Source of the DNA: an uncultured Collinsella sp.
GTDB lineage: Bacteria; Actinomycetota; Coriobacteriia; Coriobacteriales; Coriobacteriaceae
Assembly: GCA_959602645.1 (NCBI GenBank)
Contig: CAUGTZ010000031.1
Coordinates: 1-28,311 of the forward strand
Length of the DNA: 28,311 nt
Reading direction: 5' to 3'
Shown here: positions 13,866-24,458 of the stretch, piece by piece
Position numbering within the stretch: the stretch's first letter is position 1
How the letters are laid out: every line of letters starts with the position of its first letter
Notes under the pieces: generated by a model
Told to the model about the DNA's origin: nothing
Database searches by the model: none
Seen by the model: the letters and a program-made list of their open reading frames with translations, nothing else
Translations under genes and position numbers: made by a program

Positions 13866-14704
13866 TGAAACGCGATAAGGCTATTAACCGCGCGCTCTCG
13901 ATCTTCTTTACGATCCTGTCGCTCGCATGGATCTACCCCGTGTTCATGATTGCGCTCAATTCCTTTAAGAAAGCGACCGCAATCAGCACCACCACGGCGT
14001 TCGATCTGCTCACGCCCGAGACGTTCAACGGCCTCGCAAACTACGTGCACGCTCTGAACGAGCAGGGCTTTGCCTCGGCGTTTATGTACTCGCTTATCAT
14101 CACGGTCACGTCGGTCGTGCTGATTCTGGTGTGCTGCTCCATGTGCGCTTGGTACGTGGTGCGCGTCAACAGCAAGATCTCGAACTTCTTCTATTACCTG
14201 TTCGTCTTCTCGATGGTCGTACCGTTCCAGATGCTCATGTTCACGCTGTCCAACCTCGCGGACCGCATCGGCTTTAACACGCCGTTTAACATCTGCTTCA
14301 TCTACCTCGGTTTTGGCGCGGGCCTCGCGGTCTTTATGTTCGCCGGCTTCGTCAAGAACATCCCGCTCGAGATTGAGGAAGCGGCCATGATTGACGGCTG
14401 CAACCCGGTCCAGGTGTTCTTTAAGATCGTTCTCCCCATCATGAAGCCCACCTATCTTTCGGTCGGCATCCTTGAGACCATGTGGGTCTGGAACGACTAT
14501 CTGCTGCCCTACCTTACGCTCGACTCCACCAAGTACAAGACCATTCCTATCTTGATCCAGTACTTCCGTGGCGGCTATGGCCACGTCGAGCTCGGCCCCA
14601 TGATGGCCTGCATCATGATGGTCGTTGTCCCCATCGTCATCATGTACATCTTCTGCCAGAAGTACATCATCGACGGTGTGGTGGCAGGTGCCGTCAAGGG
14701 CTGA
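13865..14704 (+). CDS. ABC sugar transporter permease, MalG-type
   Basis: A 279-aa partner permease with six membrane helices and an EAA loop reading EEAAMIDGCNPVQVFF then IVLPIMKP. It forms a heterodimer with the preceding permease in the membrane channel. Its ATG overlaps the upstream stop by one base, so the ratio of the two permeases is probably set by translational coupling. It is followed 68 bases later by the ATPase gene; the gap holds a small GC-rich stem (14730-14737 with 14747-14754). Confidence 0.93.
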   Translation: MKRDKAINRALSIFFTILSLAWIYPVFMIALNSFKKATAISTTTAFDLLTPETFNGLANYVHALNEQGFASAFMYSLIITVTSVVLILVCCSMCAWYVVRVNSKISNFFYYLFVFSMVVPFQMLMFTLSNLADRIGFNTPFNICFIYLGFGAGLAVFMFAGFVKNIPLEIEEAAMIDGCNPVQVFFKIVLPIMKPTYLSVGILETMWVWNDYLLPYLTLDSTKYKTIPILIQYFRGGYGHVELGPMMACIMMVVVPIVIMYIFCQKYIIDGVVAGAVKG

Positions 14705-14772
14705 TGCCGTAACTGTTTTGCAAGTTTTGGCGGCGCCCCTCAGCGCGGCGCCGCGTATCGAAAGGTAGAGAC

Positions 14773-15972
14773 ATGGCCGAGATCGTTCTCAAACATGTTC
14801 AGAAGGTGTATCCCAACAACGAGTCAAAAAAGAAGGGCTTCTTTGGCAAAAAGAAGAAGACCGAGGAGAAGAAGCACAACCTCAAGGTTACCGAGGACGG
14901 TGTGCTCGCTGTAGAGGACTTCAACCTCACCGTTCACGACCAGGAGTTCATCGTCCTCGTTGGCCCCTCTGGCTGCGGTAAGTCCACGACGATGCGCATG
15001 GTCGCCGGCCTAGAGGACATCACCTCCGGCGACGTGCTCATCGACGGCAAGCGCGTCAACGACGTGGCGCCCAAGGACCGCGACATCGCCATGGTGTTCC
15101 AGAGCTACGCTCTGTACCCCAATATGACGGTGTACGAGAACATGGCGTTTACGCTTGAGCTCAAGAAGGTCCCCAAGGACGAGATCGACCGCAAGGTTCG
15201 CTCCGCTGCCGAGATCCTGGGTATCACCGAGTACCTCGACCGTAAGCCCAAGGCGCTTTCGGGCGGCCAGCGTCAGCGCGTCGCCATCGGCCGCGCCATC
15301 GTGCGTGATCCTAAGGTCTTCCTGATGGACGAGCCGCTGTCCAACCTGGACGCCAAGCTGCGTAACCAGATGCGTGCCGAGCTCATCAAGCTGCGCCACG
15401 AGATCAAGGGCACGTTCATTTATGTTACTCACGACCAGACCGAGGCTATGACCCTCGGCGACCGCATCGTGGTCATGAAGGACGGCGTCGTCCAGCAGAT
15501 CGCCACCCCGCAGGAGGTCTTCAACCATCCCGCGAACATCTTCGTCGCCGGCTTTATCGGCGTGCCGCAGATGAACTTCTTCGATGCCCAGCTGGTGCGC
15601 TCGGGCAACGGCTTTACTGTCAAGACCGAGGATATGAACGTGGCGCTCGCCCCGGAGACTTGCGCTCAGCTTGCCCTCAACTGGGACGGCGGCGACGTGA
15701 AGGAGATTACGGCCGGCGTGCGCCCCGAGCAGATCCTGCTTGCCGACAAGGGCGAGGAGGGTGCGCTCCAGGGCACCGTCGAGGTGACCGAGCTCATGGG
15801 CTCGACCGAGCATGTCCACGTGACTGCTCCCGACGGCCAGTTTGTCCTGATCATTCCCGTCGTCGACCTCGAGGCCAAGGGCGCGCTCAAGGCGGGCGAC
15901 CCCATCTGGTTCAAGTTCGAGAAGAACGCGACCCACCTCTTCGATAAGGTCTCTGGCAAGAACCTTATCTAG
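14773..15972 (+). CDS. ABC transporter ATPase, MsmK/UgpC-type
   Basis: A 399-aa ATPase that powers the two permeases. Walker A is GPSGCGKST (K70), the signature is LSGGQRQRVAIGRA, Walker B is VFLMDEPLSNLDAKL, and the switch His lies in VTHDQTEA. From about residue 245 a C-terminal OB-type regulatory domain follows, typical of MalK/UgpC/MsmK proteins that serve oligosaccharide importers. Odd feature: residues 19-36 are a Lys-rich insertion between the first two strands (KKKGFFGKKKKTEEKK), absent from the standard members I know. ATG 14773 has GAAAGGTAG upstream. The operon ends at a strong terminator (16041-16085). Confidence 0.94.
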   Translation: MAEIVLKHVQKVYPNNESKKKGFFGKKKKTEEKKHNLKVTEDGVLAVEDFNLTVHDQEFIVLVGPSGCGKSTTMRMVAGLEDITSGDVLIDGKRVNDVAPKDRDIAMVFQSYALYPNMTVYENMAFTLELKKVPKDEIDRKVRSAAEILGITEYLDRKPKALSGGQRQRVAIGRAIVRDPKVFLMDEPLSNLDAKLRNQMRAELIKLRHEIKGTFIYVTHDQTEAMTLGDRIVVMKDGVVQQIATPQEVFNHPANIFVAGFIGVPQMNFFDAQLVRSGNGFTVKTEDMNVALAPETCAQLALNWDGGDVKEITAGVRPEQILLADKGEEGALQGTVEVTELMGSTEHVHVTAPDGQFVLIIPVVDLEAKGALKAGDPIWFKFEKNATHLFDKVSGKNLI

Positions 15973-16040
15973 GCCCGGTGCAACCAGGCCCTTCCTTTGG
16001 GCGACTGCGGCTTTGCCATCCTTTTGCCGCGGTCACATAT

Positions 16041-16085
16041 AAGGCTCCCCTCCCGTCCACTGGGCGAGAGGGGAGCCTTTCTTTG
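16041..16085 (+). terminator. Intrinsic terminator of the ABC operon
   Basis: AAGGCTCCCCTC (16041-16052) pairs with GAGGGGAGCCTT (16068-16079), followed by TTTCTTT-like sequence. The stem is 12 bp and perfect. Confidence 0.9.
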
Positions 16086-16111
16086 TGTTGGGACTGTCTG
16101 ACCGGTCGTTT

Positions 16112-16329
16112 GTCTCGATCTGTAACGGATAGGGCCGATTTCGGACGTTAGATGTTACAGATCGAGACGGTTCCGCTGAGCTAACCATTTCATCTAAATC
16201 TGTAACACCAAAGGCGAATTTCACCTGCTAGATGTTACAGATTGAGATAAACCCGAGGGGAGGGGCCGGTATGTCTCAATCTGTAACGGCTGGGACCGTT
16301 TTGGTTGAGTAATTGCTACGGATCGAGAT
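16112..16329. repeat. Three-unit tandem array of 57-bp imperfect palindromes
   Basis: Units at 16112-16168, 16192-16248 and 16273-16329 start 80 and 81 bases apart. Unit 1 has perfect 15-bp arms, GTCTCGATCTGTAAC and GTTACAGATCGAGAC. Unit 2 begins ATCTAAATCTGTAAC and ends GTTACAGATTGAGAT. Unit 3 begins GTCTCAATCTGTAAC and ends with a decayed GCTACGGATCGAGA arm. The 27-base loops are themselves related (GGxCGATTT/GGxCGTTAGAT). The array sits between two convergent transcription units, a common place for REP/BIME sequences. No gene is present from 16086 to 16428. Confidence 0.85.
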
Positions 16330-16366
16330 TGTTTGGCCGAGTCGGATCACAGGGTAACGTGCGGGC

Positions 16367-16402
16367 ACAAAAAACGGAGCCGTGTTGCCACGACTCCGTT
16401 TC
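16367..16402 (-). terminator. Intrinsic terminator of the malQ-glgP unit
   Basis: On the minus strand AACGGAGTCGTG pairs with CACGGCTCCGTT (one G-U), followed by TTTTT. It lies 27 bases after the glgP stop. Confidence 0.9.
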
Positions 16403-16428
16403 TCAAGAGGATGGGTAAGGGGAATGAG

Positions 16429-18696
<2,268 letters not shown>

Positions 18697-18742
18697 GTTT
18701 TCTCCTGTGATGGGTTGTTTCATGTCTGCAATTCATAAGAAG

Positions 18743-18776
18743 CCCGCGCGAGGGGATTGGGGTGGCCTCGCGCGGG
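18743..18776 (-). terminator. Stem-loop between malQ and glgP
   Basis: CCCGCGCGAGG and CCTCGCGCGGG pair perfectly over 11 bp, followed on the minus strand by CTTCTT. This may end part of the malQ transcripts or protect their 3' ends, with glgP read through. No separate glgP promoter is evident. Confidence 0.65.
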
Positions 18777-18824
18777 AAAAGCAAGCGCGTCCGCACGGTG
18801 GGGAGGGGTCGGGCGCGGTAGCTC

Positions 18825-20330
18825 CTATTGAGGAAGCTCGATTTCGGCTTCCGACGGGATGCGGAAGTAGGTCTCGGTCCAGTCGGTGAGTTTGTGCTCG
18901 AGCTCGCGGGTGATGGCGCCGTCGAGCATGCGCCAGGTCCAGTTGCCGCCCAGCGTGGCAGGGGTGTTGATGCGCGCCTCGTTGCCCAAGTTGAGCAGGT
19001 CCTGCATGGTGTAGATGCACGTGTCGCTCACGCTGGCTGCGATGGTTCGGTTGAGCGCGTCGGCGATGGGTTCGCCGGCCTGCTGATGGGTGTACAGGGC
19101 TGCCTGCTCGCGCTGACGCGGGGTAGCCGTTCCTTCAAACCAGCCGCGTGCCGTCTCGTTGTCGTGAGTGCCCACGTAGGCGACGGTGTTGGCAATGTAG
19201 TTGTGCGGCAGGTAGTACGAGTTGGTGCCCTCAAAGGCAAACTGCAGGATCTTCATGCCGGGGAAGCCCGAGTTGTCGCGCATGTCGATGACGCCGGGGG
19301 TGAGGAAGCCCAGGTCCTCGGCGATGATGGGCAGCGTGCCGAGCTTTTCCTCGAGCGTCTTGAAGAGTTTGAGGCCGGGACCCTGCGTCCACGAACCGTA
19401 GGACGAATCGGGCGAGGAGAACGGCACCTCCCAATAGGCCTCGAAGCCGCGGAAGTGATCCAGGCGGATGACGTCGTACATGTCGAGGGCGGCGCGAATG
19501 CGGCCCTCCCACCAGGAGAAGCCGTCGGACTCCATGGCGTCCCAGTCGTAGATGGGGTTGCCCCAGTACTGGCCGGTGGCCGAGAACTGGTCGGGCGGCG
19601 TGCCAGCGACGCTCACGGGATTGCCGGCGGTGTCGATCTTAAAGAGCTCAGGCGTCGCCCACATCTCGACGGAGTCACGCGAGACATAGATGGGCAGGTC
19701 GCCGATGATGAGAATGTCGCGCTCGTTGGCATAGGCCTTGAGGCGGCTCCACTGGCGATCGAAGAAGTACTGCGTCATCTGGTGGTAGAGCATACGCGCC
19801 GGATGGTCGGCGCAGACCTTGGCGGAAGCCTCGCCGCGGGTGCGGAGCTCCGCGGGCCACTCCCAAAACGCCTTGAGACCGCACTCCTCTTTGACGGTCA
19901 TGAACTCACAGTAGGGGATGAGCCAGTCCTCGTTGGCCTGGATAAAGTCATCGAAATCGGCCGGCTTGTCGGCAGCAAAGCGCTCGGCGGCGCGGTCGAG
20001 AATCTGACGGCGGCCGCCAAAGATAGCACCGTAGTCGACATTGCTGGGGTCGGATCCCAGATACACGCCATCGATATCGCGCTGCTCCAGATACCCTGCC
20101 TCGATAAGCTCGGCAAAGTCGATAAAGTTGGGGTTGCCTGCGCGGGCCGAGAACGACTGATAAGGCGAATCGCCATAGCTGGTCGTCGTAAGGGGCAGAA
20201 TCTGCCAGTAATGTTGTTTGCACGAGGCGAGAAAATCGACGAAGTCGTAGGCATTCCAGCCAAAGCCGCCGATTCCGTATGGTCCGGGCAGAGATGAGAC
20301 GGGCATGAGGACGCCGCTTGCACGCTCCAT
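18825..20330 (-). CDS. malQ: 4-alpha-glucanotransferase (amylomaltase)
   Basis: A 501-aa GH77 enzyme that moves glucan segments between maltodextrins and releases glucose, making longer chains for the phosphorylase. The catalytic residues are visible: nucleophile D291 in RLDHFRGFEAYW, acid/base E338 in AEDLGFLTPG, and D390 in THDNETARGW. The N-terminus ASGVLMPVSSLPGPYGIGGFG is typical. ATG 20330 is preferred, with GGTGAG 7 bases upstream; GTG 20342 and TTG 20345 are less well spaced from AGAAGG. First gene of the malQ-glgP unit. An operator like those of the PTS and ABC genes lies in its promoter. Confidence 0.95.
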   Translation of the reverse strand: MERASGVLMPVSSLPGPYGIGGFGWNAYDFVDFLASCKQHYWQILPLTTTSYGDSPYQSFSARAGNPNFIDFAELIEAGYLEQRDIDGVYLGSDPSNVDYGAIFGGRRQILDRAAERFAADKPADFDDFIQANEDWLIPYCEFMTVKEECGLKAFWEWPAELRTRGEASAKVCADHPARMLYHQMTQYFFDRQWSRLKAYANERDILIIGDLPIYVSRDSVEMWATPELFKIDTAGNPVSVAGTPPDQFSATGQYWGNPIYDWDAMESDGFSWWEGRIRAALDMYDVIRLDHFRGFEAYWEVPFSSPDSSYGSWTQGPGLKLFKTLEEKLGTLPIIAEDLGFLTPGVIDMRDNSGFPGMKILQFAFEGTNSYYLPHNYIANTVAYVGTHDNETARGWFEGTATPRQREQAALYTHQQAGEPIADALNRTIAASVSDTCIYTMQDLLNLGNEARINTPATLGGNWTWRMLDGAITRELEHKLTDWTETYFRIPSEAEIELPQ

Positions 20331-20415
20331 GAATGCGCTCACCAACCTTCTTGTTGTGGGGTCGGCCTGCCGATGGGTGTGCAGTCCGCCTCCGATGTTC
20401 TGATTCGATACGCCT

Positions 20416-20440
20416 ATTGTAAAACATGTTGTTTAAACAT
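20416..20440 (-). promoter_or_regulatory. malQ promoter with TTTAAA operator
   Basis: On the minus strand a -10-like TACAAT (plus ATTGTA, 20416-20421) lies 17 bases downstream of a weak -35. The spacer holds the palindrome TTGTTTAAACAT (20429-20440), flanked by further ACATG/CATGT symmetry. This is the same motif as at the PTS, gntR and ABC promoters, in a position where binding would block transcription. Confidence 0.55.
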
Positions 20441-20494
20441 GTACAGGCAAGATAAAAAAGTTGGTCGATTTTCGGCGAATGGCTACATGCCATG

Positions 20495-20529
20495 AAAAAG
20501 CCCCGACCTCACAACGTGAGATCGGGGCA
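20495..20529 (-). terminator. Intrinsic terminator of galE
   Basis: On the minus strand GCCCCGATCTCAC pairs with GTGAGGTCGGGGC across a short GTT loop (one G-U), followed by TTTTT. It ends the galE transcript before the malQ promoter. Confidence 0.92.
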
Positions 20530-20550
20530 AGAACGGTATGTAGGTTTTTG

Positions 20551-21612
20551 CTACTCGGCGTCGGCGAAGCCGTTGGGGTTGTGGCTCTGCCAGTTCCAGC
20601 TATCGCGGCACATGTCCGCGATGTCGTACTGGGCCTTCCAGCCCATCATGCGCTCGGCCTTGGAGGCATCGCACCAGTTGGCAGCGATGTCGCCGGCGCG
20701 GCGCTCGCGGATCACGTAGGGCAGCTCCTTGCCACAAGCCTTGGAGAAGGCGGCGACGACCTCGAGTACCGAGGTGCCGGTGCCGGTGCCCAGGTTAAAG
20801 ATCTCGACGCCAGTCTTGCCGTTCATCCAGTTAAGGGCGGCAACGTGACCAGAGGCCAGATCGCACACGTGGATGTAGTCGCGCACGCCGGTGCCGTCGG
20901 GGGTGGGGTAGTCGTTGCCAAAGACCTGAACGGCCTCGAGCTTGCCCACGGCGACCTGGGCGACATAGGGCACCAGGTTGTTGGGGATGCCCTTGGGGTC
21001 CTCGCCGATCAGGCCCGACGGATGAGCGCCGATGGGGTTGAAGTAACGGAGCAGCACGACGTCCCACTCGGGGTCGGCGGTGTGGACGTCCATAAGGATC
21101 TGCTCGATCATCCACTTGGTCCAGCCATAGGGGTTGGTTGCGGGCTTCTTGGGGTCTTCCTCGGTGACGGGCGGGTTGTCCGGGTCGCCGTAGACGGTCG
21201 AGGAGCTCGAGAAGATGATGGACTTGCAGCCATGGTTGCGCATGACGTCGATGAGCACCAGGGTGTTCTCGATGTTGTTGTGGTAGTACTCGACGGGCTT
21301 GCTCACCGACTCGCCGACGGCCTTAAAGCCGGCAAAGTGGATGACACGGTCGATCTGATGGGTATCGAAGATCTTGTTCATCGCATCGCGGTCGAGCACG
21401 TTGGCCTCGTAGAAGGTGAGGTTCTTGGCGGCCTCGTCGCCCACGATGGTCTTGACGCGGTCGACGGCGACGGCGCTGGAGTTGGAGAGATCATCGACGA
21501 TGACGACCTGGTAGCCACCCTCGAGCAGCTGAACGACGGTGTGCGAGCCGATAAAGCCGGCGCCACCGGTAACGAGGACGCAGGTGTCTTTGGGGTCGAG
21601 TGCTTTGGACAT
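20551..21612 (-). CDS. galE: UDP-glucose 4-epimerase
   Basis: A 353-aa short-chain dehydrogenase-type epimerase that interconverts UDP-glucose and UDP-galactose, used for galactose breakdown and for cell-surface polysaccharide. NAD binding is shown by VTGGAGFIGSHTV near residue 15. The active site has SSSSTVYG and Y162/K166 in NPYGWTKWM. NYFNP-type family sequence appears as RYFNPIGAHPSG, and the C-terminal region has NLGTGTGTSVLEV. Start ATG 21612 has AGGAG about 7 bases upstream; an earlier ATG (21675) lies upstream of the likely promoter -10 (TATACT, 21650-21655). It is monocistronic, closed by a terminator. Confidence 0.95.
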   Translation of the reverse strand: MSKALDPKDTCVLVTGGAGFIGSHTVVQLLEGGYQVVIVDDLSNSSAVAVDRVKTIVGDEAAKNLTFYEANVLDRDAMNKIFDTHQIDRVIHFAGFKAVGESVSKPVEYYHNNIENTLVLIDVMRNHGCKSIIFSSSSTVYGDPDNPPVTEEDPKKPATNPYGWTKWMIEQILMDVHTADPEWDVVLLRYFNPIGAHPSGLIGEDPKGIPNNLVPYVAQVAVGKLEAVQVFGNDYPTPDGTGVRDYIHVCDLASGHVAALNWMNGKTGVEIFNLGTGTGTSVLEVVAAFSKACGKELPYVIRERRAGDIAANWCDASKAERMMGWKAQYDIADMCRDSWNWQSHNPNGFADAE

Positions 21613-21649
21613 GTAGTCTCCTATCGAATCAGGAACACTTCTAGAGGGG

Positions 21650-21655
21650 AGTATA
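21650..21655 (-). promoter_or_regulatory. galE -10 box
   Basis: TATACT on the minus strand, 38 bases upstream of the galE start; the -35 is weak. Confidence 0.45.
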
Positions 21656-21733
21656 GCGCAGGCGGGGACGCCCAAATCGTGCGCTGAGGAAAAGCAGAGG
21701 ATTATGTTAACGTACTCATAATGAGAGCTTGCT

Positions 21734-21760
21734 CAATTGTTACCTCAAATTTAACAATTG
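21734..21760. promoter_or_regulatory. AT-rich palindrome between galE and the secreted-protein gene
   Basis: CAATTGTT (21734-21741) and AACAATTG (21753-21760) are perfect complements around an 11-base spacer. It lies in the 266-bp divergent intergenic region and could be an operator for either gene. Confidence 0.4.
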
Positions 21761-21806
21761 CTTACGAGCCGCCGACCTTGTAGTTTCCTGCCGTTCGTGG
21801 AAATCG

Positions 21807-21834
21807 TTGGGACGCGCCATATGTACGCTAATAT
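21807..21834 (+). promoter_or_regulatory. Promoter of the secreted coiled-coil protein gene
   Basis: A -35 TTGGGA (21807-21812), a 16-bp spacer and a -10 TAATAT (21829-21834). The spacer holds CCATATGTACG, which is also found before the TOPRIM-like gene at 2500. Confidence 0.55.
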
Positions 21835-21878
21835 GTATGAGTTGAGCGACATATAAATAAGCATGTAACGGAGTACAT

Positions 21879-23084
21879 ATGTCACCAAACAGCGATTCCA
21901 TCCTTTCCCAGGAGCTCTCGCGCCGCACTGCCCTCAAGGCCCTGTTCGGCGCCGCTTCTGCGGCAGTTCTTTTTGGCCTGCCCACTCGCGCCCATGCGGC
22001 GGAGGCTTCCAAAGAAACCACCGATAAATTGAATGCCGCCCAGGCCCAGCTCGACGAGGTTCAGGCCCAGCTCGACAGCATCGCAAATGAGTATGCGGCG
22101 CTGGCCAACAAGAATGCCCAGACCCTCAACGACATCGAGAATGTCCAGGGCAAGATTGACGACACGCAGGCCCAGATCGATGAAAAGAAGGCCGAGCTCA
22201 AGAAGAAGCGCAACGACCTTTCCGATCGCGTGGCCGCCAGCTACAAGTCCGGCGGCACGAACATCCTGTCGCTGCTGCTGGCCTCTGGCTCGTTTGAGGA
22301 ACTCGTTGCCAACGCGCATTACGTTGAGAAGATCAACAAGAGCGACCGCGATGCCATCGAGGACATCCAGACGATTCAGGCCGAGCTCGATGCACAGAAG
22401 ACCGAGCTCGAAGCACAAAAGGCCAACCTGGAGAAACTCAAGGACCAGCAGACGGCTCAGATGCAGGATATGCAGGCCAAGCAGCAAGAGGTCCAGACCG
22501 TGCTGAACGGTCTTTCCGACGACGTCAAGGAGCTCATGGCTCAGCGCGATTCCGAGATCCTCGCTGCCGCCCAGGCTGAGGAGGCCGCTAGGAAGGCCGC
22601 CGCTGCCGCGGCCGCCGCGAACAAGAACAATTCCTACTCGGGTGGTTCGAGCTCGGGCGGTGGATCGTATGCGCCCGGAACTCCGCAGCAGAATGCCGGC
22701 TCGGGCAAGCAGCAGGCCGTCGTCAACGCGTGCTACTCCACGCCTTCGCCGGGTCAGAACTGGTGCGCGGCGTGGGTTACCAATGTCTTCCGTAACGCCG
22801 GCGTTGGCTACTTTGGCGGCAACGCCTGCGACATGTTCAACGCCTGGTGCTATAGCTCCGATCGCTCGGCGCTGCAGGTGGGCATGATCGTGGCCGATTC
22901 CTCGCACAGCGGCACGGGCGCTCCGGGCCTTATCTACGGTCATGTGGGTATCTACGTTGGCGGCGGCATCGTTATGAGCAACGAGGGTGCCATTACATCG
23001 AAGTCGCTCGATTCGTTCATTAGCTTTTATGGTACTGGCTCTGGCGTGCGTTGGGGCTGGCTCGGCGGCATTGCGCTGTCGTAG
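21879..23084 (+). CDS. Secreted coiled-coil protein with C-terminal CHAP/NlpC-like cysteine peptidase domain
   Basis: A 401-aa exported protein. The N-terminus has SRRTALKALFG then a hydrophobic run and ARAHA-type cleavage site (THRAHA-like at about residues 36-41), a Tat-style signal. Residues about 45-250 form a long coiled coil rich in Ala, Gln and Lys, like PcsB and other cell-separation hydrolases. A Ser/Gly-rich linker (250-275) leads to a C-terminal domain with NWCAAWV (C296) and YGHVGIYVGG (H355), the Cys-His arrangement of CHAP/NlpC-P60 enzymes that cut peptidoglycan peptides. ATG 21879 has CGGAG 8 bases upstream. Probably a cell-division or daughter-cell separation hydrolase kept inactive by its coiled coil; this is inference from family architecture. 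Confidence 0.82.
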   Translation: MSPNSDSILSQELSRRTALKALFGAASAAVLFGLPTRAHAAEASKETTDKLNAAQAQLDEVQAQLDSIANEYAALANKNAQTLNDIENVQGKIDDTQAQIDEKKAELKKKRNDLSDRVAASYKSGGTNILSLLLASGSFEELVANAHYVEKINKSDRDAIEDIQTIQAELDAQKTELEAQKANLEKLKDQQTAQMQDMQAKQQEVQTVLNGLSDDVKELMAQRDSEILAAAQAEEAARKAAAAAAAANKNNSYSGGSSSGGGSYAPGTPQQNAGSGKQQAVVNACYSTPSPGQNWCAAWVTNVFRNAGVGYFGGNACDMFNAWCYSSDRSALQVGMIVADSSHSGTGAPGLIYGHVGIYVGGGIVMSNEGAITSKSLDSFISFYGTGSGVRWGWLGGIALS

Positions 23085-23103
23085 CTGCGGCTTGAAGCTG
23101 GTT

Positions 23104-23234
23104 GGTCCATGGCTGCCCGGAAGGCATTAGGTTGCCTGCTCGGACAGTCCTGCTCGCACGGAGAGCACATTAAGTGCTCTCCGGCTCGTGCGGAACTCGC
23201 GATCAACCTAATGCCTTCCGGGCGGCCACGGACC
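23104..23234 (+). repeat. Copy 3 of the long-hairpin intergenic element
   Basis: Outer arms 23104-23134 and 23204-23234 are complementary over 31 bp with two imperfections, one a possible G-U. The internal stem GGAGAGCAC/GTGCTCTCC (23160-23168 with 23174-23182, loop ATTAA) is perfect. It follows the secreted-protein gene by 19 bases and precedes that gene's terminator. The arm sequence differs from copy 2 beyond TTAGGTT, while the core is shared. Confidence 0.85.
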
Positions 23235-23286
23235 TCTCGGATCCAATGCGTCACACACCGGACTGGGTTATCTGAATAAATATGGT

Positions 23287-23314
23287 GAAGGCCCCTTTCG
23301 GGGCCTTCTTTTTT
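23287..23314 (+). terminator. Intrinsic terminator after the secreted-protein gene
   Basis: GAAGGCCCC pairs with GGGGCCTTC across TTTC, followed by six T. It touches the murB stop codon, so the two convergent genes end back to back. Confidence 0.93.
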
Positions 23315-24275
23315 AGAGGAATTCGCCTACTCGGTGGACTTCGGGTTCTAGGTCTACGTCGAATTGGTCTTTGACGGTTGTTTGGATGTGGCGGATGAGT
23401 TCGTCGACATCGGCGGCGGTGGCGTGGTCGGCGTTGACGATGAAGCCGCAGTGCTTTTCGCTCACCTGCGCGCCGCCGATGGCGTGTCCTCGCAGGCCGG
23501 CGTCCATGATGAGCTTGCCGGCAAAGTGGCCCTCGGGGCGCTTGAAGGTGGAGCCGGCACTCGGCATGTCGAGCGGCTGCTTGTCCTCGCGGCGCTGGCG
23601 GTAGTCGTCCATGTCGGCCTTGATCATCGCGGCGTTGCCCGGGGCGAGATTGAAAGTGGCCGAAAGCACGATGAAACCGTCGTCGGCAATGCGGCTCTTG
23701 CGATAGCCCAGGTTGAGCTCATCGACATCGAACTCGATAATGCTGCCGCTACCGCGGGTGCCGTCGTCGAGCATGCGGGCGGGCTTGTAGACGCGCACGG
23801 ACTCCAGCACATCGGCCATGCAGGCGCCGTATGCTCCGGCGTTCATGTAGCAGGCACCGCCGACCGATCCGGGAATGCCCGAGATGGGCTCCATGCCGGT
23901 AAGGCCGGCCTCGGCTGCCGCGGCTGCGACATCGGAAAGCAAGGCGCCGGCTGCCGCCGTGACGTGCGTGCCGTCGACCGTAATGTCGGAGAGGCCCTCG
24001 CCCAGCGCTACGACGACGCCGCGGATGCCCTTGTCGCCGACGAGCAAGTCGGAGCCGTTGCCCACGATGGTGAGTGGTAGATTGCAGCGATAGCAGGTAT
24101 CGAGCGTGGCGACGAGGCCTTGCTCAGTATCGGGCGTGACAAAGACGTCGGCCGGACCGCCGATCTTAAACGTGGTGTGCTCGCGCATGGGCTCGCTCAT
24201 CAGCACGTTGTCCTCGCCGGCAACGCCAGCGAGCGCGCACAGCAGGTCCTCGTTAAAAGAATCGTTCTCGTGCAT
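23313..24275 (-). CDS. murB: UDP-N-acetylenolpyruvoylglucosamine reductase
   Basis: A 320-aa cytoplasmic FAD enzyme that reduces the enolpyruvyl group to make UDP-N-acetylmuramic acid, a committed step to peptidoglycan. FAD-binding signatures are TTFKIGGPADVF (near residue 35), VGNGSDLLVGDKGIRG and PGSVGGACYMNAGAYG. The catalytic Ser is in SAGSTFKRPEG and the C-terminal Glu in LEPEVHRVG. The layout without a long loop matches the type II enzymes. Start ATG 24275 has AGGCGG about 8 bases before it; reading further upstream would enter the lacI promoter region. It diverges from the LacI gene. Confidence 0.95.
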   Translation of the reverse strand: MHENDSFNEDLLCALAGVAGEDNVLMSEPMREHTTFKIGGPADVFVTPDTEQGLVATLDTCYRCNLPLTIVGNGSDLLVGDKGIRGVVVALGEGLSDITVDGTHVTAAAGALLSDVAAAAAEAGLTGMEPISGIPGSVGGACYMNAGAYGACMADVLESVRVYKPARMLDDGTRGSGSIIEFDVDELNLGYRKSRIADDGFIVLSATFNLAPGNAAMIKADMDDYRQRREDKQPLDMPSAGSTFKRPEGHFAGKLIMDAGLRGHAIGGAQVSEKHCGFIVNADHATAADVDELIRHIQTTVKDQFDVDLEPEVHRVGEFL

Positions 24276-24378
24276 ACGAATATCCGCCTTTTGGTGGTCG
24301 TTGTCATCAATCGATTGCAATATACCCCACCCGGACGGATTTGGTGCGCTGGCGGCGATAAAACAGCCGTCCACCGGA

Positions 24379-24423
24379 TTGGTAAAGTGTTTATCACCGA
24401 GGTAGAGGGGTAGTCGCTATACT
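24379..24423 (+). promoter_or_regulatory. lacI-family gene promoter with putative operator
   Basis: TTGGTAAAGTGTTTATCACC (24379-24398) is partly palindromic, and its right half (GTTTATCACC) resembles the half-sites at the xfp promoter. A -10 TATACT lies at 24418-24423, 18 bases after GGTGTT-like sequence is lacking, so the -35 is weak. The position suggests autoregulation. The murB start lies on the other side. Confidence 0.5.
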
Positions 24424-24458
24424 TTCAAGAGATTGCGCGTAAACCCGGAAGGAGCGAG

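Noticed and set aside
16112..16329. Possible CRISPR array
   Set aside because: Only three units, each an imperfect palindrome with related loops. There are no unique spacers between identical repeats and no cas genes.
21613..21675. Extended galE start at 21675
   Set aside because: It would place coding sequence over the TATACT promoter box. ATG 21612 has AGGAG at proper spacing and begins the normal family sequence.
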